Both the position numbers and the translations under genes were made by a program. DNA of 64,000 nt from Flavobacterium sp. UMI-01. Lineage in GTDB: Bacteria; Bacteroidota; Bacteroidia; Flavobacteriales; Flavobacteriaceae. The DNA is taken from the NCBI RefSeq assembly GCF_019656315.1, contig NZ_BPLU01000038.1:186001-250000 (forward strand). Reading direction: 5' to 3'. Positions 38,313-46,763 of the stretch are shown here, piece by piece. Numbering within the stretch: position 1 is the first letter of the stretch; every line of letters begins with the position of its first letter. The notes under the pieces are model-generated. The model saw only the letters and a list, made by a program, of their open reading frames with translations, was not told the origin of the DNA and did no database searches.

Positions 38313-39401
38313 TCATTTGAATTTAAAGACTGTTGTACTTGTAAACTCTTCACCAGCTTTAGTAATGCTGTTTGGCGAATGGCTTATGTTAGGACCGTTG
38401 GGATAACGATGTGTTTCACAACAAAACCCACGATATTTTCCATATTGTTCACCATTTTCTCTTTGAATATCGTTAGAAGTATATTTTCCAGTATATAATA
38501 ACATACAAGGCTCGGTGGTGAACACTTCTAGTTGAAGATCATTCGATTCATTGGCAATCAAAGCCACACGATTCAGTTGTGCTGTAGGATTATCAAAAAG
38601 GTAAAAATGTTCAAAACCATCATTCATTGCCTGGTGTACATCGCCAATTCTTTTAGGTTCTCTTAAATCATCAGCTGCCCCTTCTACATTCACAATTTCA
38701 CCAGTGGCAGCTCCTGTTTCATCTAATTGTAATCTTTGGTTAGAAAATAACTGAACCGAATGATTTTCGACAGTATCTGCAAATTTTGACAAATTGAAAT
38801 AGGTGTGATTCGTTAACGATAAAGGCGTATCCTCTGTAGGTATTGCGGAATAATCGATACGCAATTCGTTAGCATCTGTTAAGGTAAATGTAACTGTTGT
38901 ATTAACATCGCCAGGAAAACCTTCTTCTAAATTTTCACTCAACAAAGTCATTTTTACTGAAGCAACAGCGTTGGAATCTATGATTTCAGCATTCCATATT
39001 TTTTTATCAAAACCTACTTTACCACCGTGTAAATTGTTCTCACCGCAGTTTTTAGCTAAATTGTATTGTTTTCCATTCAATTCAAAACTAGCGTCTTTAA
39101 TTTGAGAACAATAGCGTCCGATGGTTCCTCCAAAATAAGGGGCATTAGCCGTATAAGCCTCAGAAAAATACCCGTCAAGAGTATCAAATCCACAAGCTAT
39201 ATTCTCTAGTTTTCCTTCTTTATTAGGAATCAGTATAGAAGTAATGGTAGCTCCATAATTTGTTACTGTTACTTCTGTACCATTGGCATTTTGCAAACGA
39301 AACAAATGAATGTCTGTATTGCCTATTTTGCCGAAATTGGATTGGGTTGCCTTCATGGGGTTTCTTTTTTTTTGGTTAGTTAACATCTTATTTTTGCTCA
39401 T
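38313..39401 (-). CDS. galM: Aldose 1-epimerase (mutarotase)
   Basis: Galactose-mutarotase fold: [56 protein letters not shown] (active-site His region), [10 protein letters not shown] with the second His, and [15 protein letters not shown] with the conserved Glu. 362 residues from the longest start; the homologous part begins at MKATQSNFG (39356), and the first 15 codons overlap the cycloisomerase gene, so 39356 is the better start. It converts alpha and beta anomers so that hexose released by GH2/GH117 can be used. No signal peptide from the internal start, so cytoplasmic. Coupled between cycloisomerase and permease. Confidence 0.92.
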   Translation of the reverse strand: MSKNKMLTNQKKRNPMKATQSNFGKIGNTDIHLFRLQNANGTEVTVTNYGATITSILIPNKEGKLENIACGFDTLDGYFSEAYTANAPYFGGTIGRYCSQIKDASFELNGKQYNLAKNCGENNLHGGKVGFDKKIWNAEIIDSNAVASVKMTLLSENLEEGFPGDVNTTVTFTLTDANELRIDYSAIPTEDTPLSLTNHTYFNLSKFADTVENHSVQLFSNQRLQLDETGAATGEIVNVEGAADDLREPKRIGDVHQAMNDGFEHFYLFDNPTAQLNRVALIANESNDLQLEVFTTEPCMLLYTGKYTSNDIQRENGEQYGKYRGFCCETHRYPNGPNISHSPNSITKAGEEFTSTTVFKFK

Positions 39402-40482
39402 AAGGAGCTAGTTTTTCCCAGTCAAAAACAACTCCTGTTCCAGGATAATCCGGAGCAACAGCTCTATGATTTTCTACGACCAATGGACGTGTTGTGTATT
39501 GGTCAATAGGGAAACTATGTACTTCTAACCAACCCGAATTAGGCTGTGCCGAAACCAAACTTACGTGTAGTTCTTGCATACCGTGTGAACAAGCGGGTAT
39601 GTTATGTTTGTCTGCCAATCTAGCAGCAGCTAACCAACCTGTAATTCCCCCACAGTTAGAGGCATCTGGTTGAATAAATGATAATTTGGCTTGGTCAAAA
39701 GCATACTCAAATTCGTGATTGGTATGTAAGTTTTCACCCATTGCTAATGGGAATCCTGTTTGGTCAACAATTTCGCCATAACCTTTATAATCGTCTGGGA
39801 TGATTGGCTCTTCAAACCAAGTAATATCGTATTGTTTGAAACCTTCGATTGCACGGATCGCTTTTTCTTTAGACATCGAATAATTAGCATCCACCATAAA
39901 AGTCACGTCTGGACCTACAAATTCGCGAACGGCTTTGATGCGCTCTAAATCTTCCTCTAGGTTTTCACGCCCAATTTTGATTTTCACCGCTTTGAAACCC
40001 GCATCCATATAGCCTTGCATGTTGCGCAAAAGTTTTTCGATAGGAAATTGCAAATCGATTCCTCCGCAATACGCTTTACAAGTATTTCCTTGTCCACCAG
40101 CCATTTTCCATAAAGGCTGTCCAGCTTTTTTACATTTGATATCCCATAACGCAATATCTATGGTTGAAATAGCAAACGAGGCAATTCCGCCACGACCTAC
40201 ATAATGTACATGCCATTCCATGAAATCATAAATTCCATCAATATCAGTTCCATCTTTACCTACTAAAACCGAAGCAAAGTCGTGTTCTAGCATCGCTTTT
40301 ATCGCATACCCCCCTTTACCACCAGTATACGTATATCCTGTTCCTTCAGAACCATCTTCAAGGGTTATGGTAGTTGTTACCAATTCGAAATGAGAATGAT
40401 CTCCGTGCTTTGCATCGTTTAAAATCTCTGGCAATGGCACTTTAAACAATTGGACTTTTACATTTTTAATTGCTGTATTCAT
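39388..40482 (-). CDS. 3,6-anhydro-L-galactonate cycloisomerase-like enolase-superfamily enzyme
   Basis: 364 residues, mandelate-racemase/muconate-cycloisomerase family. Capping domain 1-120; barrel with Lys167-x-Lys169 (AVKIKIG), metal ligands Asp198 (VDANYS), Glu224 (WFEEP) and Glu250 (MGENL), Asp273 and His300 (CSHGMQELH). The N-terminal [15 protein letters not shown] and [13 protein letters not shown] match what I remember of agar-pathway cycloisomerases (EC 5.5.1.25), which open anhydrogalactonate to 2-keto-3-deoxy-L-galactonate. Alternatives are sugar-acid dehydratases (rhamnonate, fuconate, galactonate), which share the fold. GH117 and the three redox genes next door favour the cycloisomerase. 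It starts a unit after the 201-bp spacer 40483-40683. Confidence 0.85.
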   Translation of the reverse strand: MNTAIKNVKVQLFKVPLPEILNDAKHGDHSHFELVTTTITLEDGSEGTGYTYTGGKGGYAIKAMLEHDFASVLVGKDGTDIDGIYDFMEWHVHYVGRGGIASFAISTIDIALWDIKCKKAGQPLWKMAGGQGNTCKAYCGGIDLQFPIEKLLRNMQGYMDAGFKAVKIKIGRENLEEDLERIKAVREFVGPDVTFMVDANYSMSKEKAIRAIEGFKQYDITWFEEPIIPDDYKGYGEIVDQTGFPLAMGENLHTNHEFEYAFDQAKLSFIQPDASNCGGITGWLAAARLADKHNIPACSHGMQELHVSLVSAQPNSGWLEVHSFPIDQYTTRPLVVENHRAVAPDYPGTGVVFDWEKLAPYEQK

Positions 40483-40594
40483 CTTCGTCTATGTATTTTT
40501 ATTTAATCTGGATTATCTACAGAAATCAACAACACCTTTGTTCTTATTCTATTTGAAAATCCATGCACTTATTTTTTTGTCATGCTATTTACCG

Positions 40595-40638
40595 AAAAAG
40601 CTCCAGTAACAGTAAAACCCTGTACTGGAGTGCTTTTT
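40595..40638 (-). terminator. Terminator after the aldehyde dehydrogenase
   Basis: Stem AAAAAGCTCCAGTA / TACTGGAGTGCTTTTT with a one-base bulge pair and a 14-base loop, ending in a T run on the minus strand; 45 bp after the stop. It separates the dehydrogenase operon from the cycloisomerase unit. Confidence 0.8.
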
Positions 40639-40683
40639 ACAAAACGATTTCTTTGAAAAAAATCAATAGCAAATGGTATTAAC

Positions 40684-42138
40684 TTAAGCTTTATGTCTAA
40701 TATAGAAAGTTTTCTTTTCTAAATATTGTTCAAAACCATATTTACCGTCTTCCCCACCAGAACCAGATAATTTATATCCGTTGTGGAAACCTTGGTGTTG
40801 CTCACCATGACCACGGTTTACATAAATTTCTCCGTATTCTAGTTCGTCATTACATTTCATAATGGTGCTCATATCGTTGGTGAAAACCATCGCTGCCAAA
40901 CCATATTCGCAATCATTAGCATACCCGATTACTTCTTCAAAAGTCTTGAATTTAAGTACAGGTAATATTGGTCCAAAAGACTCTTCGTGAACAATAGTCA
41001 TCTCTTGCGTAACATTAGTTAAAACAGTTGGTTCAAACCAATATCCTTTTTCAAATCCGGCACCAGTTGGTTTGTTTCCTCCTGTAGCAACAGTTGCTCC
41101 TTCTTTGATACTTACAGCAACAAGGTGCTCCATAGCTTTCAATTCGGCAGCATTTACTTTAGGTCCCATATCGGTTTCTTCTAGCATTGGGTCACCAACT
41201 TTAAGTGCTTTTACTTTTGGAATGAATTTTTCCATGAAAACATCATAGATATCTTCGTGTAAATACATACGTTCGTTACATGTACACACTTGACCACAGT
41301 TGTCAAAACGAGAATGCAAAGCAGCATCTACAGCCGCATCGATATCTGCATCAGCAAAAACGATAAAAGGCGCTTTTCCTCCTAGTTCTAATTGTACATG
41401 TGTTAAATTTTCTGCTGCATTACGAGCAATATCTTGACCTACAGGCGTAGAACCTGTCATGGTAACCATTTTAGTGATTGGGCTTTTTACCAAAGCATTC
41501 CCCATCGCTCTTCCAGGTCCTGTAAGAATGTTAATTACTCCCGCAGGAATCCCCACTTTATTAGCAATATTTCCTAACTCTAAGGTTGATAAAGGTGTTT
41601 CAGATGTTGGTTTAATCACAATACTGTTTCCTGCAATCAAAGCAGGTCCCAACTTACGAGCTGCTAATGCAAAAGGAAAGTTCCATGCAGTAATAGCAAC
41701 AATAACCCCACGAGGTACTTTTTGAATCCAAATTTGCTCGTTTGGATTATCAGAAGGAATAATATCTCCTTCAATGCGACGTGCTCCTTCGCAAGCATAT
41801 TCAATGAAAGACGAAGCAACGGCAACTTCAAAACGAGCTACTTTTAATAATTTTCCTTGCTCTTTTACAATTAATTGCGCTAAATATTCTGAGTTCGCTT
41901 TAATCTCATTCGAGAACTTATATAATAATTCAGCTCTTTCTCTTGCAGGTTTCTTTTTCCATTCTTTTTGTGCTTTGTCAGCAAAGGCTAAGGTTTCTAG
42001 CGCTTCTTCAGCAGTACCATTTTGTACTCTTGCCACCACTTCTTCTGTAGCTGGGCTTAAAACATCAATTGTTTCACCAGAAGTAGAAGTTTTCCACTCA
42101 CCATTAATAAATAATTGGTATTCTTTAATTTCTGCCAT
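40684..42138 (-). CDS. Aldehyde dehydrogenase (AldA-like; putative 3,6-anhydro-L-galactose dehydrogenase)
   Basis: 484 residues, AldA-type NAD(P) aldehyde dehydrogenase: TAWNFPF (Asn153), MTGSTPVG, Glu251 in QLELGGKAP, catalytic Cys285 in NCGQVCTCNER, EESFGPILPV. Resembles E. coli lactaldehyde dehydrogenase AldA in SxxxNxGQVCxCxERxY and GFHxGxxxSGxGGxDGKxG. The anhydro-L-galactose dehydrogenases of agar degraders (EC 1.2.1.92) belong to this type and oxidise the sugar aldehyde to anhydro-L-galactonate. Lactaldehyde oxidation after rhamnose cleavage is the alternative, but no rhamnose isomerase, kinase or aldolase is here. Starts 27 bp after kduD; last of its operon. Confidence 0.88.
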   Translation of the reverse strand: MAEIKEYQLFINGEWKTSTSGETIDVLSPATEEVVARVQNGTAEEALETLAFADKAQKEWKKKPARERAELLYKFSNEIKANSEYLAQLIVKEQGKLLKVARFEVAVASSFIEYACEGARRIEGDIIPSDNPNEQIWIQKVPRGVIVAITAWNFPFALAARKLGPALIAGNSIVIKPTSETPLSTLELGNIANKVGIPAGVINILTGPGRAMGNALVKSPITKMVTMTGSTPVGQDIARNAAENLTHVQLELGGKAPFIVFADADIDAAVDAALHSRFDNCGQVCTCNERMYLHEDIYDVFMEKFIPKVKALKVGDPMLEETDMGPKVNAAELKAMEHLVAVSIKEGATVATGGNKPTGAGFEKGYWFEPTVLTNVTQEMTIVHEESFGPILPVLKFKTFEEVIGYANDCEYGLAAMVFTNDMSTIMKCNDELEYGEIYVNRGHGEQHQGFHNGYKLSGSGGEDGKYGFEQYLEKKTFYIRHKA

Positions 42139-42165
42139 CTTTACTTTTATTAAATTTTAAACAAT

Positions 42166-42936
42166 TTATCGTCCCATCCATCCACCATCAACAAGCATCG
42201 TTGTACCGTGCATGTAAGAAGCTGCTTCTGAACATAAGAAAACTGTTGGACCAGCAAAATCTTCTGGTTTACCCCAACGTCCCGCAGGAATACGTCCTAA
42301 AATAGAAGCCGAACGAACAGGGTCGTTACGCAATGCCTCTGTGTTATCTGTATCTATATACCCTGGTGCAATGGCGTTAACATTTACACCTTTACCTGCC
42401 CATTCGTTAGCAAAAGCCATTGTTAATTGACCAATAGCTCCTTTACTTGCAGCATAACCTGGAACTGTAATTCCCCCTTGGAAAGTTAATAATGAAGCAG
42501 TGAAAACGATTTTTCCGTTCCCTCTAGCTACCATTTCTTTTCCTATTTCTCTCGTTAGAATGAATTGTGCATTTTGGTTTACTTCAACCACTTTATCCCA
42601 CATTTCATCTGGATGCTCAGCGGCTGGTGCTCTTAAGATAGTACCCGCATTATTGACCAAAATATCGATTTGTGGAAAATCAGCTTTTACAGCTTCTATA
42701 AATGCATACAATGATTTTCTGTCACCAAAGTCACAAGTATATCCTTTGAATTTTCTACCTAATGCTGTTACTTCTTTTTCAACTGCACTTCCTTCTGTTT
42801 CTAATGAAGCACTTACACCAATGATATCAGCACCTGCTTGCGCCAAACCAATAGCCATTGCTTTTCCAATTCCTCTTTTGCATCCTGTTACCAATGCAAT
42901 TTTTCCTTTTAAACTAAATGTATCTAAAACGCTCAT
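42166..42936 (-). CDS. kduD: KduD-like short-chain dehydrogenase (2-dehydro-3-deoxy-D-gluconate 5-dehydrogenase)
   Basis: 256 residues, classical SDR: TGCKRGIG (Gly18, 22, 24), NNAG at 95-98, Ser148, Tyr161 and Lys165 (GYAASKGA), PGYIDTDNTEALR. Strong likeness to KduD: FSLKGKIALVTGC, NVNAIAPGY, AEILxRIPAGRWGxPED, VDGGW at the end. KduD interconverts 2-keto-3-deoxygluconate (KDG) and 3-deoxy-2,5-hexodiulosonate. In agar catabolism it would reduce the diketo compound formed by the neighbouring dehydrogenase, yielding KDG for the KDG kinase/aldolase route. The same enzyme would also serve uronate catabolism from the PL8 lyase. 25 bp from the zinc-type dehydrogenase gene, 27 bp from the aldehyde dehydrogenase. 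Confidence 0.92.
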   Translation of the reverse strand: MSVLDTFSLKGKIALVTGCKRGIGKAMAIGLAQAGADIIGVSASLETEGSAVEKEVTALGRKFKGYTCDFGDRKSLYAFIEAVKADFPQIDILVNNAGTILRAPAAEHPDEMWDKVVEVNQNAQFILTREIGKEMVARGNGKIVFTASLLTFQGGITVPGYAASKGAIGQLTMAFANEWAGKGVNVNAIAPGYIDTDNTEALRNDPVRSASILGRIPAGRWGKPEDFAGPTVFLCSEAASYMHGTTMLVDGGWMGR

Positions 42937-42961
42937 CTTTTTTTGTTTAATTGTTATTTAT

Positions 42962-43978
42962 TTATGCTTGGCAATCCATTAATACTTTTAATCCTTCTGG
43001 ATTTTTGTCGATATTTTCAAATACTTGTTGGATATTCGTCAACGGCTGTACATCTGTTATCATTTGTTCGAATGGCAACTCATTAGCCGTAATCAATTCG
43101 ATTGCTTTTTCGTAGTCTTCTTTTTCATAAACACGAGCACCGATTAAGCTTAATTCTTTCCAGAAAAATTTAAATAAATCTACTGGTTTTTTCTCTCCGT
43201 GAATGGCAACCATCAAGATTCTTCCTCTAATTCCAGCTACTTCACACATAATGTCTAAGGCAGGTTGCACCCCAGCTACTTCAAAAACTACATCCGCTCT
43301 ACGGTTATCTGTTTTTGATTTTACATATTCCACTAAGTCCACATCGATTGGGCTTACCGCATCAAAACCAAGTTCTTTAGCTTTAGCAATACGATTAGGA
43401 TTAACCTCTGAAATAATTACTTGTGCGCCTACTTCTTTTGCAGCCATCGCTACTAACAAACCAATAGGACCTCCTCCTAAAACGACTGCTGTTTCTCCTT
43501 TTACCAATCCACTTCTACGTACATCATGTGTAGCTACAGATAAAGGTTCGATTAATGCTGCTAATTTTAAGTCGGTAGTTTCTTTTAATTTATGTAAGGT
43601 AAAAGCAGGTACATTCCAATACTGTTGCATAGCACCAGGACTATCAATTCCAATAAACTTTAATTCTTCGCAAATATGATTGAATCCTTTATCAGAAGCT
43701 TTTGCCTTGCGATCATCCAATGGACGAACTACCACTTTGTCACCAATTGCGTATCCACTAACCCCTTCGCCAACAGCATCAATAACCCCTGACATTTCGT
43801 GACCAATTGTTTCAGGAATGTTTACTCGTTTATCCATCATTCCGTGATAGATGTGTACATCAGTTCCACAAACTCCCACATAGGCCACTTTAATTCTAAC
43901 TTCACCAGCAGCAGGTTGCGCTACTTCTTTTTCAATAACTGTAAAGGTTTTATTCCCTTCGTAAATGGTTGCTTTCAT
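42962..43978 (-). CDS. Zinc-type medium-chain dehydrogenase (putative 2-keto-3-deoxy-L-galactonate 5-dehydrogenase)
   Basis: 338 residues, MDR family: GVCGTDVHIYHG (catalytic Zn Cys37), GHE (His60-Glu61), LGGGPIGLLVAMAAK Rossmann motif near 168-182. The loop that normally carries four structural-zinc cysteines has only one Cys, so the structural zinc is probably absent. In agar degraders, an MDR enzyme (EC 1.1.1.389) oxidises 2-keto-3-deoxy-L-galactonate at C5, after which a KduD-type enzyme makes KDG; both genes sit together here. L-threonine or sorbitol-type dehydrogenases are similar in sequence, so assignment depends on context. First gene of the operon, with the operator-like repeat just before it. 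Confidence 0.87.
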   Translation of the reverse strand: MKATIYEGNKTFTVIEKEVAQPAAGEVRIKVAYVGVCGTDVHIYHGMMDKRVNIPETIGHEMSGVIDAVGEGVSGYAIGDKVVVRPLDDRKAKASDKGFNHICEELKFIGIDSPGAMQQYWNVPAFTLHKLKETTDLKLAALIEPLSVATHDVRRSGLVKGETAVVLGGGPIGLLVAMAAKEVGAQVIISEVNPNRIAKAKELGFDAVSPIDVDLVEYVKSKTDNRRADVVFEVAGVQPALDIMCEVAGIRGRILMVAIHGEKKPVDLFKFFWKELSLIGARVYEKEDYEKAIELITANELPFEQMITDVQPLTNIQQVFENIDKNPEGLKVLMDCQA

Positions 43979-43986
43979 TATATATT

Positions 43987-44030
43987 TATTTGTTTCAAAT
44001 GATAAACTTGTTTCTTATTTGAAACAAATA
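43987..44030 (-). promoter_or_regulatory. Candidate IclR-type operator and promoter of the anhydrogalactose operon
   Basis: Perfect inverted repeat ATTTGTTTCAAAT (43988-44000) and ATTTGAAACAAAT (44017-44029), one flanking pair more on each side; each arm is itself a palindrome (ATTTG-N3-CAAAT). It lies 10-52 bp before the dehydrogenase start. On the minus strand TATATTTG (44025-44032) fits the Bacteroidota -7 consensus TAnnTTTG and overlaps the repeat, which would let a bound repressor block the promoter. The TGTTTCA/TGAAACA halves resemble KdgR/IclR-type sites. Confidence 0.65.
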
Positions 44031-44115
44031 TAATAATAACATTTTATATATAATTAATTAAGAGCCAATTTTTTTTCATTAGAAAAACTAGTTTCATATA
44101 TAAAATAAGGAATAA

Positions 44116-44147
44116 AAAAAGTGTTTTGAATTTTCAAAACACTTTTT
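44116..44147 (-). terminator. Terminator after the IclR-family gene
   Basis: Stem AAAAAGTGTTTTG / CAAAACACTTTTT with loop AATTTT and a T run on the minus strand, 32 bp after the stop. It isolates the regulator from the dehydrogenase operon. Confidence 0.85.
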
Positions 44148-44178
44148 GTAAGATGTATCACACATTAAAGCAAATGAT

Positions 44179-44970
44179 TTATCGTGCGATATAGCCTAAT
44201 TTTAGAGATATTTCAAGTGCATATCGAAGGATAATTTTTCCTTTAGCTTCAAATTCTTCATGTGGCAACCTACCATGAGGAGCCGTAATCCACAAACAAG
44301 CAACAGGATAACCGTATTCATTAAAAATAGGAGCTCCTATACAATGAATACCTTGTATATCTTCACCATTATCAATAGCATAGCCTTTTTGTTTTACCTG
44401 AAGTAATTCTTCTTTAAAAGCCTTTTTTGAAGTGATAGTATTGTTTGTTAGTTTAGTAAAACTAATACCATCTATTATAGGTTTTGCATCTTCCTCAGGC
44501 ATAAAAGCAAGAATGGATTTCCCTCCTACTGAACTATGTAGATGAAAGCGAGTTCCTTGTTCCACAAAAAGTTTAACAGGAAAAGAAGAAGAAACTTGTT
44601 CTAAAATAGTTCCTGTTTCCCCTAATACCACACCAAGCATCACAGATTCTTTCAACTCATCTCTAAGAGCGCGCATGATATCTATTGACAATTCTACAAT
44701 GCTCTGCTCATTCATCGAAGAAATTCCCAAGGTGAGCATTTTTCGCGAAAGCGTTATTTTTTTAGTGGTTTCGTTTTTTTGCAAATAATTTTTAAATATC
44801 AAAGTATTTGTAATACGAAAAGCACTCGACTTGGTAACATCTAAAGTTTGTATAATTTCAGTCAAAGTGAGTCCTTTAGGATGTGTAGCAAGCAACTCAA
44901 TAATTTGCAATCCTCGCTCAAGGTTGGGAACATTATAATTCGATTTTAGGTCTTCTTTTTCTGGAATCAT
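44179..44970 (-). CDS. IclR-family transcriptional regulator (probable regulator of anhydrogalactose/KDG genes)
   Basis: 263 residues: winged helix (about 14-75, NLERGLQIIELLATHPKGLT, SSAFRITNTLIFKNYL) and the IclR effector domain (about 90-260, GTRFHLHSSVGGKSILAF near 141-158, GEDIQGIHCIGAPIFNEYGY, then PVACLWITAP). KdgR, a family member, senses KDG, the end product of the adjacent pathway, so this protein may sense KDG or an earlier sugar acid. It is transcribed alone, away from a repeat-filled spacer, with the palindrome ATGAAATTTCAT 43 bp before its start, and ends at its own terminator. The operator at 43987-44030 lies within 200 bp of its 3' end. Confidence 0.92.
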   Translation of the reverse strand: MIPEKEDLKSNYNVPNLERGLQIIELLATHPKGLTLTEIIQTLDVTKSSAFRITNTLIFKNYLQKNETTKKITLSRKMLTLGISSMNEQSIVELSIDIMRALRDELKESVMLGVVLGETGTILEQVSSSFPVKLFVEQGTRFHLHSSVGGKSILAFMPEEDAKPIIDGISFTKLTNNTITSKKAFKEELLQVKQKGYAIDNGEDIQGIHCIGAPIFNEYGYPVACLWITAPHGRLPHEEFEAKGKIILRYALEISLKLGYIAR

Positions 44971-45012
44971 ATAACTCGTAATATTAATTTTGAGACAAAA
45001 GTACTGTTATTT

Positions 45013-45024
45013 ATGAAATTTCAT
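45013..45024 (-). promoter_or_regulatory. Palindrome before iclR
   Basis: Perfect 12-bp palindrome ATGAAATTTCAT, 43 bp before the IclR start, inside TTATGAAATTTCATGA. IclR regulators often repress themselves at similar TGAAA/TTTCA sites; role inferred. Confidence 0.35.
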
Positions 45025-45093
45025 GAGATAAATTACAGCGTAAATAATCTAAAGGATAAAGATTATTATAGCAGTTAAATAATTGATTAGGTG

Positions 45094-45281
45094 CTAACCC
45101 GTTGGGTGAAATTAATCAGATTCATTTAAAAATGGTAATTCTAATTTAAATCTAAAATTATTTATAACAAACATGTCAGTCTGAGCCCGTCGAAGACTTC
45201 ATATATGATACATTTCGACAAGCTCAATGTGACAATAGGTATAAAATTAACCCATTAAATTAATTTTACCCAACGGGTTAG
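45094..45281. repeat. Nested inverted repeats (REP-like)
   Basis: Outer arms CTAACCCGTTGGGTGAAATTAAT type: 45094-45116 and 45259-45281, 22 of 23 bases complementary. Inside lies a second imperfect inverted repeat, TGTCAGTCTGAGCCCGTCGA (from 45174) facing TTCGACAAGCTCAATGTGAC (to 45233), of the kind scattered in Flavobacteriaceae genomes. The inner unit may have inserted into the outer one. Confidence 0.7.
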
Positions 45282-45299
45282 ATACTATTTAAACCTAAA

Positions 45300-45410
45300 T
45301 TACGCGTTGGAACACGGATAATACAGATGAAACGGATTTGCACAGTTTTTTTTAATAGTTTTTACAACATAAAATCTGCGAAAATCTACCTATAATCAGC
45401 GTGAAAAAAA
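45300..45410. repeat. Interspersed-repeat-like A/T-rich stretch
   Basis: Sequence of the form ACGCGTTGGAACACGGATAA ... AAATCTGCGAAAATCTACC ... ATCAGCGTGAAAA resembles non-coding repeats common between genes in Flavobacterium relatives. Identification rests on memory of the pattern, not on a second copy in this window. Confidence 0.4.
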
Positions 45411-45450
45411 TAATAAAATCCTAATGCGGATTTTGGGCTAAAACAAAAAA

Positions 45451-45486
45451 TCCCCTCTTTTAATTTCGAAGAAAGAAAAGAGGGGA
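45451..45486 (-). terminator. Rho-independent terminator after GH117
   Basis: Perfect 11-bp stem TCCCCTCTTTT / AAAAGAGGGGA with a 14-base loop, followed on the minus strand by T6; 21 bp after the GH117 stop. Confidence 0.9.
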
Positions 45487-45506
45487 CTTAAAGAAAAGAA
45501 ATCCTA

Positions 45507-46748
45507 TTATTTGTGCATGCTTTCCGCTTTTTCAGTTTTGCCGTTAACTGATTTTTCACCAGCAGCCACATGAGTTGTTTTTCTCTCAGATGAAAAACGC
45601 ATAATGCTTTGATAATTCCAGTTGTTGTATTTATGAGTCAATCCCCAACGCAAAGTTTCTGTTGGTTCTTTTTCATTATCTGCTGTTCTATCTAAACCAA
45701 TAGCATGAGGAGCATCTTTAATAGAAGCTTTAATCTCGAAATTGATTCCATCAGGAGACCATTGTAAGGTGTTTTTTTCTGGTCCATCTGTAGTAATTAA
45801 AGAGGCAATTCCTCCATTATACGGCCAAACACAAATTTCATGTCCACTGTTACTGATAGGATTATAAGGTGATTTCACATAAGGTCCTAATGGATTATCA
45901 GCAATGGCAACACCATGACGGATTTGACGACCTCCAAAAGTCATTTCTTCACCCATTTGCTCTCCTTTGTAATACAAATAGAACTTTCCTTTATAAGGTA
46001 AGATACAAGGATCGTGTGTTTTATGACTATCAAAGTCACCTTTTTTCTCCACTAAGAAACGGTTGTCTTCTTTACCTTTCCAAACTCCATTTTCAGCAGG
46101 AGCTAAAATTGGTGCATCTAATTTAGTCCAAGGTCCGTCTGGCGAAGTTGACCAAGCCATTCCTACTTTTTCTTTTACACGCACATTATAAATTCCTTCC
46201 ACTGTTTGATAGCACAAATAATATTTGCCATCCCATTTCATGATTTCAACAGTAAAAACAGAACGGTCATCATAAGAACCTTTTTTCCCTCTAGCGATTG
46301 CTACACCTTCTTCTTTCCATGTCCATCCATCTTGAGAAGTAGCATACCAAATATCACATCTGTCCCAAGGAAATACTTTTTTATTTTCCATATCCCCTCC
46401 AAAACCTTGTGTAGGACCTGTGCTTTTTGAATACCAAACATAGTATTTACCATTTTCTTTGATGATTGCACTTGGATCTCTTCGTACTACACCTTCTTCA
46501 TAAGCTAAGTCCCCTTTCAGAGGTTTTAAATCACTAAACTCGATAAACCATTCGTTACCTAAGTCTTGATCCCATTGTAAAGCGCGTTTTGTTGCTGCAC
46601 TTAAATGATCTACATCCATAATACCATATTTATCTTTATACTTTATGGCTTTGGCTCTTAATTCTTTGTCTTCTTTGGATTGTGCTGTCATATTAAAAAA
46701 CATTCCAGTGGTTAATAAGCCTAAAAGGCTCTTTTTAATTAGATTCAT
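45507..46748 (-). CDS. ahgA: Glycoside hydrolase family 117: 1,3-alpha-3,6-anhydro-L-galactosidase (AhgA-like)
   Basis: 413 residues with signal peptide (MFFNMTAQ). Five-bladed propeller with N-terminal helical tail used in dimer swapping ([11 protein letters not shown]). Family residues present: Asp91 ([13 protein letters not shown]), Asp246 ([10 protein letters not shown]), His303-Glu304 ([10 protein letters not shown]); also [20 protein letters not shown] and DDRSVF. GH117 removes 3,6-anhydro-L-galactose from the non-reducing end of neoagaro-oligosaccharides (EC 3.2.1.159). The full motif set matches the active agar-specific clade as I recall it. Last gene of the GH2-GH117 operon (15-bp gap). 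The C-terminal tail (about 395-413) is charged and disordered. Confidence 0.93.
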   Translation of the reverse strand: MNLIKKSLLGLLTTGMFFNMTAQSKEDKELRAKAIKYKDKYGIMDVDHLSAATKRALQWDQDLGNEWFIEFSDLKPLKGDLAYEEGVVRRDPSAIIKENGKYYVWYSKSTGPTQGFGGDMENKKVFPWDRCDIWYATSQDGWTWKEEGVAIARGKKGSYDDRSVFTVEIMKWDGKYYLCYQTVEGIYNVRVKEKVGMAWSTSPDGPWTKLDAPILAPAENGVWKGKEDNRFLVEKKGDFDSHKTHDPCILPYKGKFYLYYKGEQMGEEMTFGGRQIRHGVAIADNPLGPYVKSPYNPISNSGHEICVWPYNGGIASLITTDGPEKNTLQWSPDGINFEIKASIKDAPHAIGLDRTADNEKEPTETLRWGLTHKYNNWNYQSIMRFSSERKTTHVAAGEKSVNGKTEKAESMHK

Positions 46749-46763
46749 TTTGGTTTAATTTAA

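Larger units (their letters stand above)
44971..45506. other. 536-bp gene-free spacer rich in repeats between iclR and GH117
   Basis: Contains the iclR promoter side, a nested inverted repeat (45094-45281), another interspersed-repeat-like stretch (about 45300-45410) and the GH117 terminator. No ORF is supported. Confidence 0.75.

Noticed and set aside
39388-43978. Oxidative L-rhamnose or L-fucose pathway as the main role of the operon
   Set aside because: The enzyme families overlap with such pathways, but no lactonase, aldolase or diketo hydrolase is present, while GH117 and the beta-galactosidase-like GH2 next door release anhydrogalactose and galactose. Kept only as an alternative.
44990-45080. 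Riboswitch or small RNA before iclR
   Set aside because: Only a short palindrome is seen; no conserved RNA fold or terminator is present.
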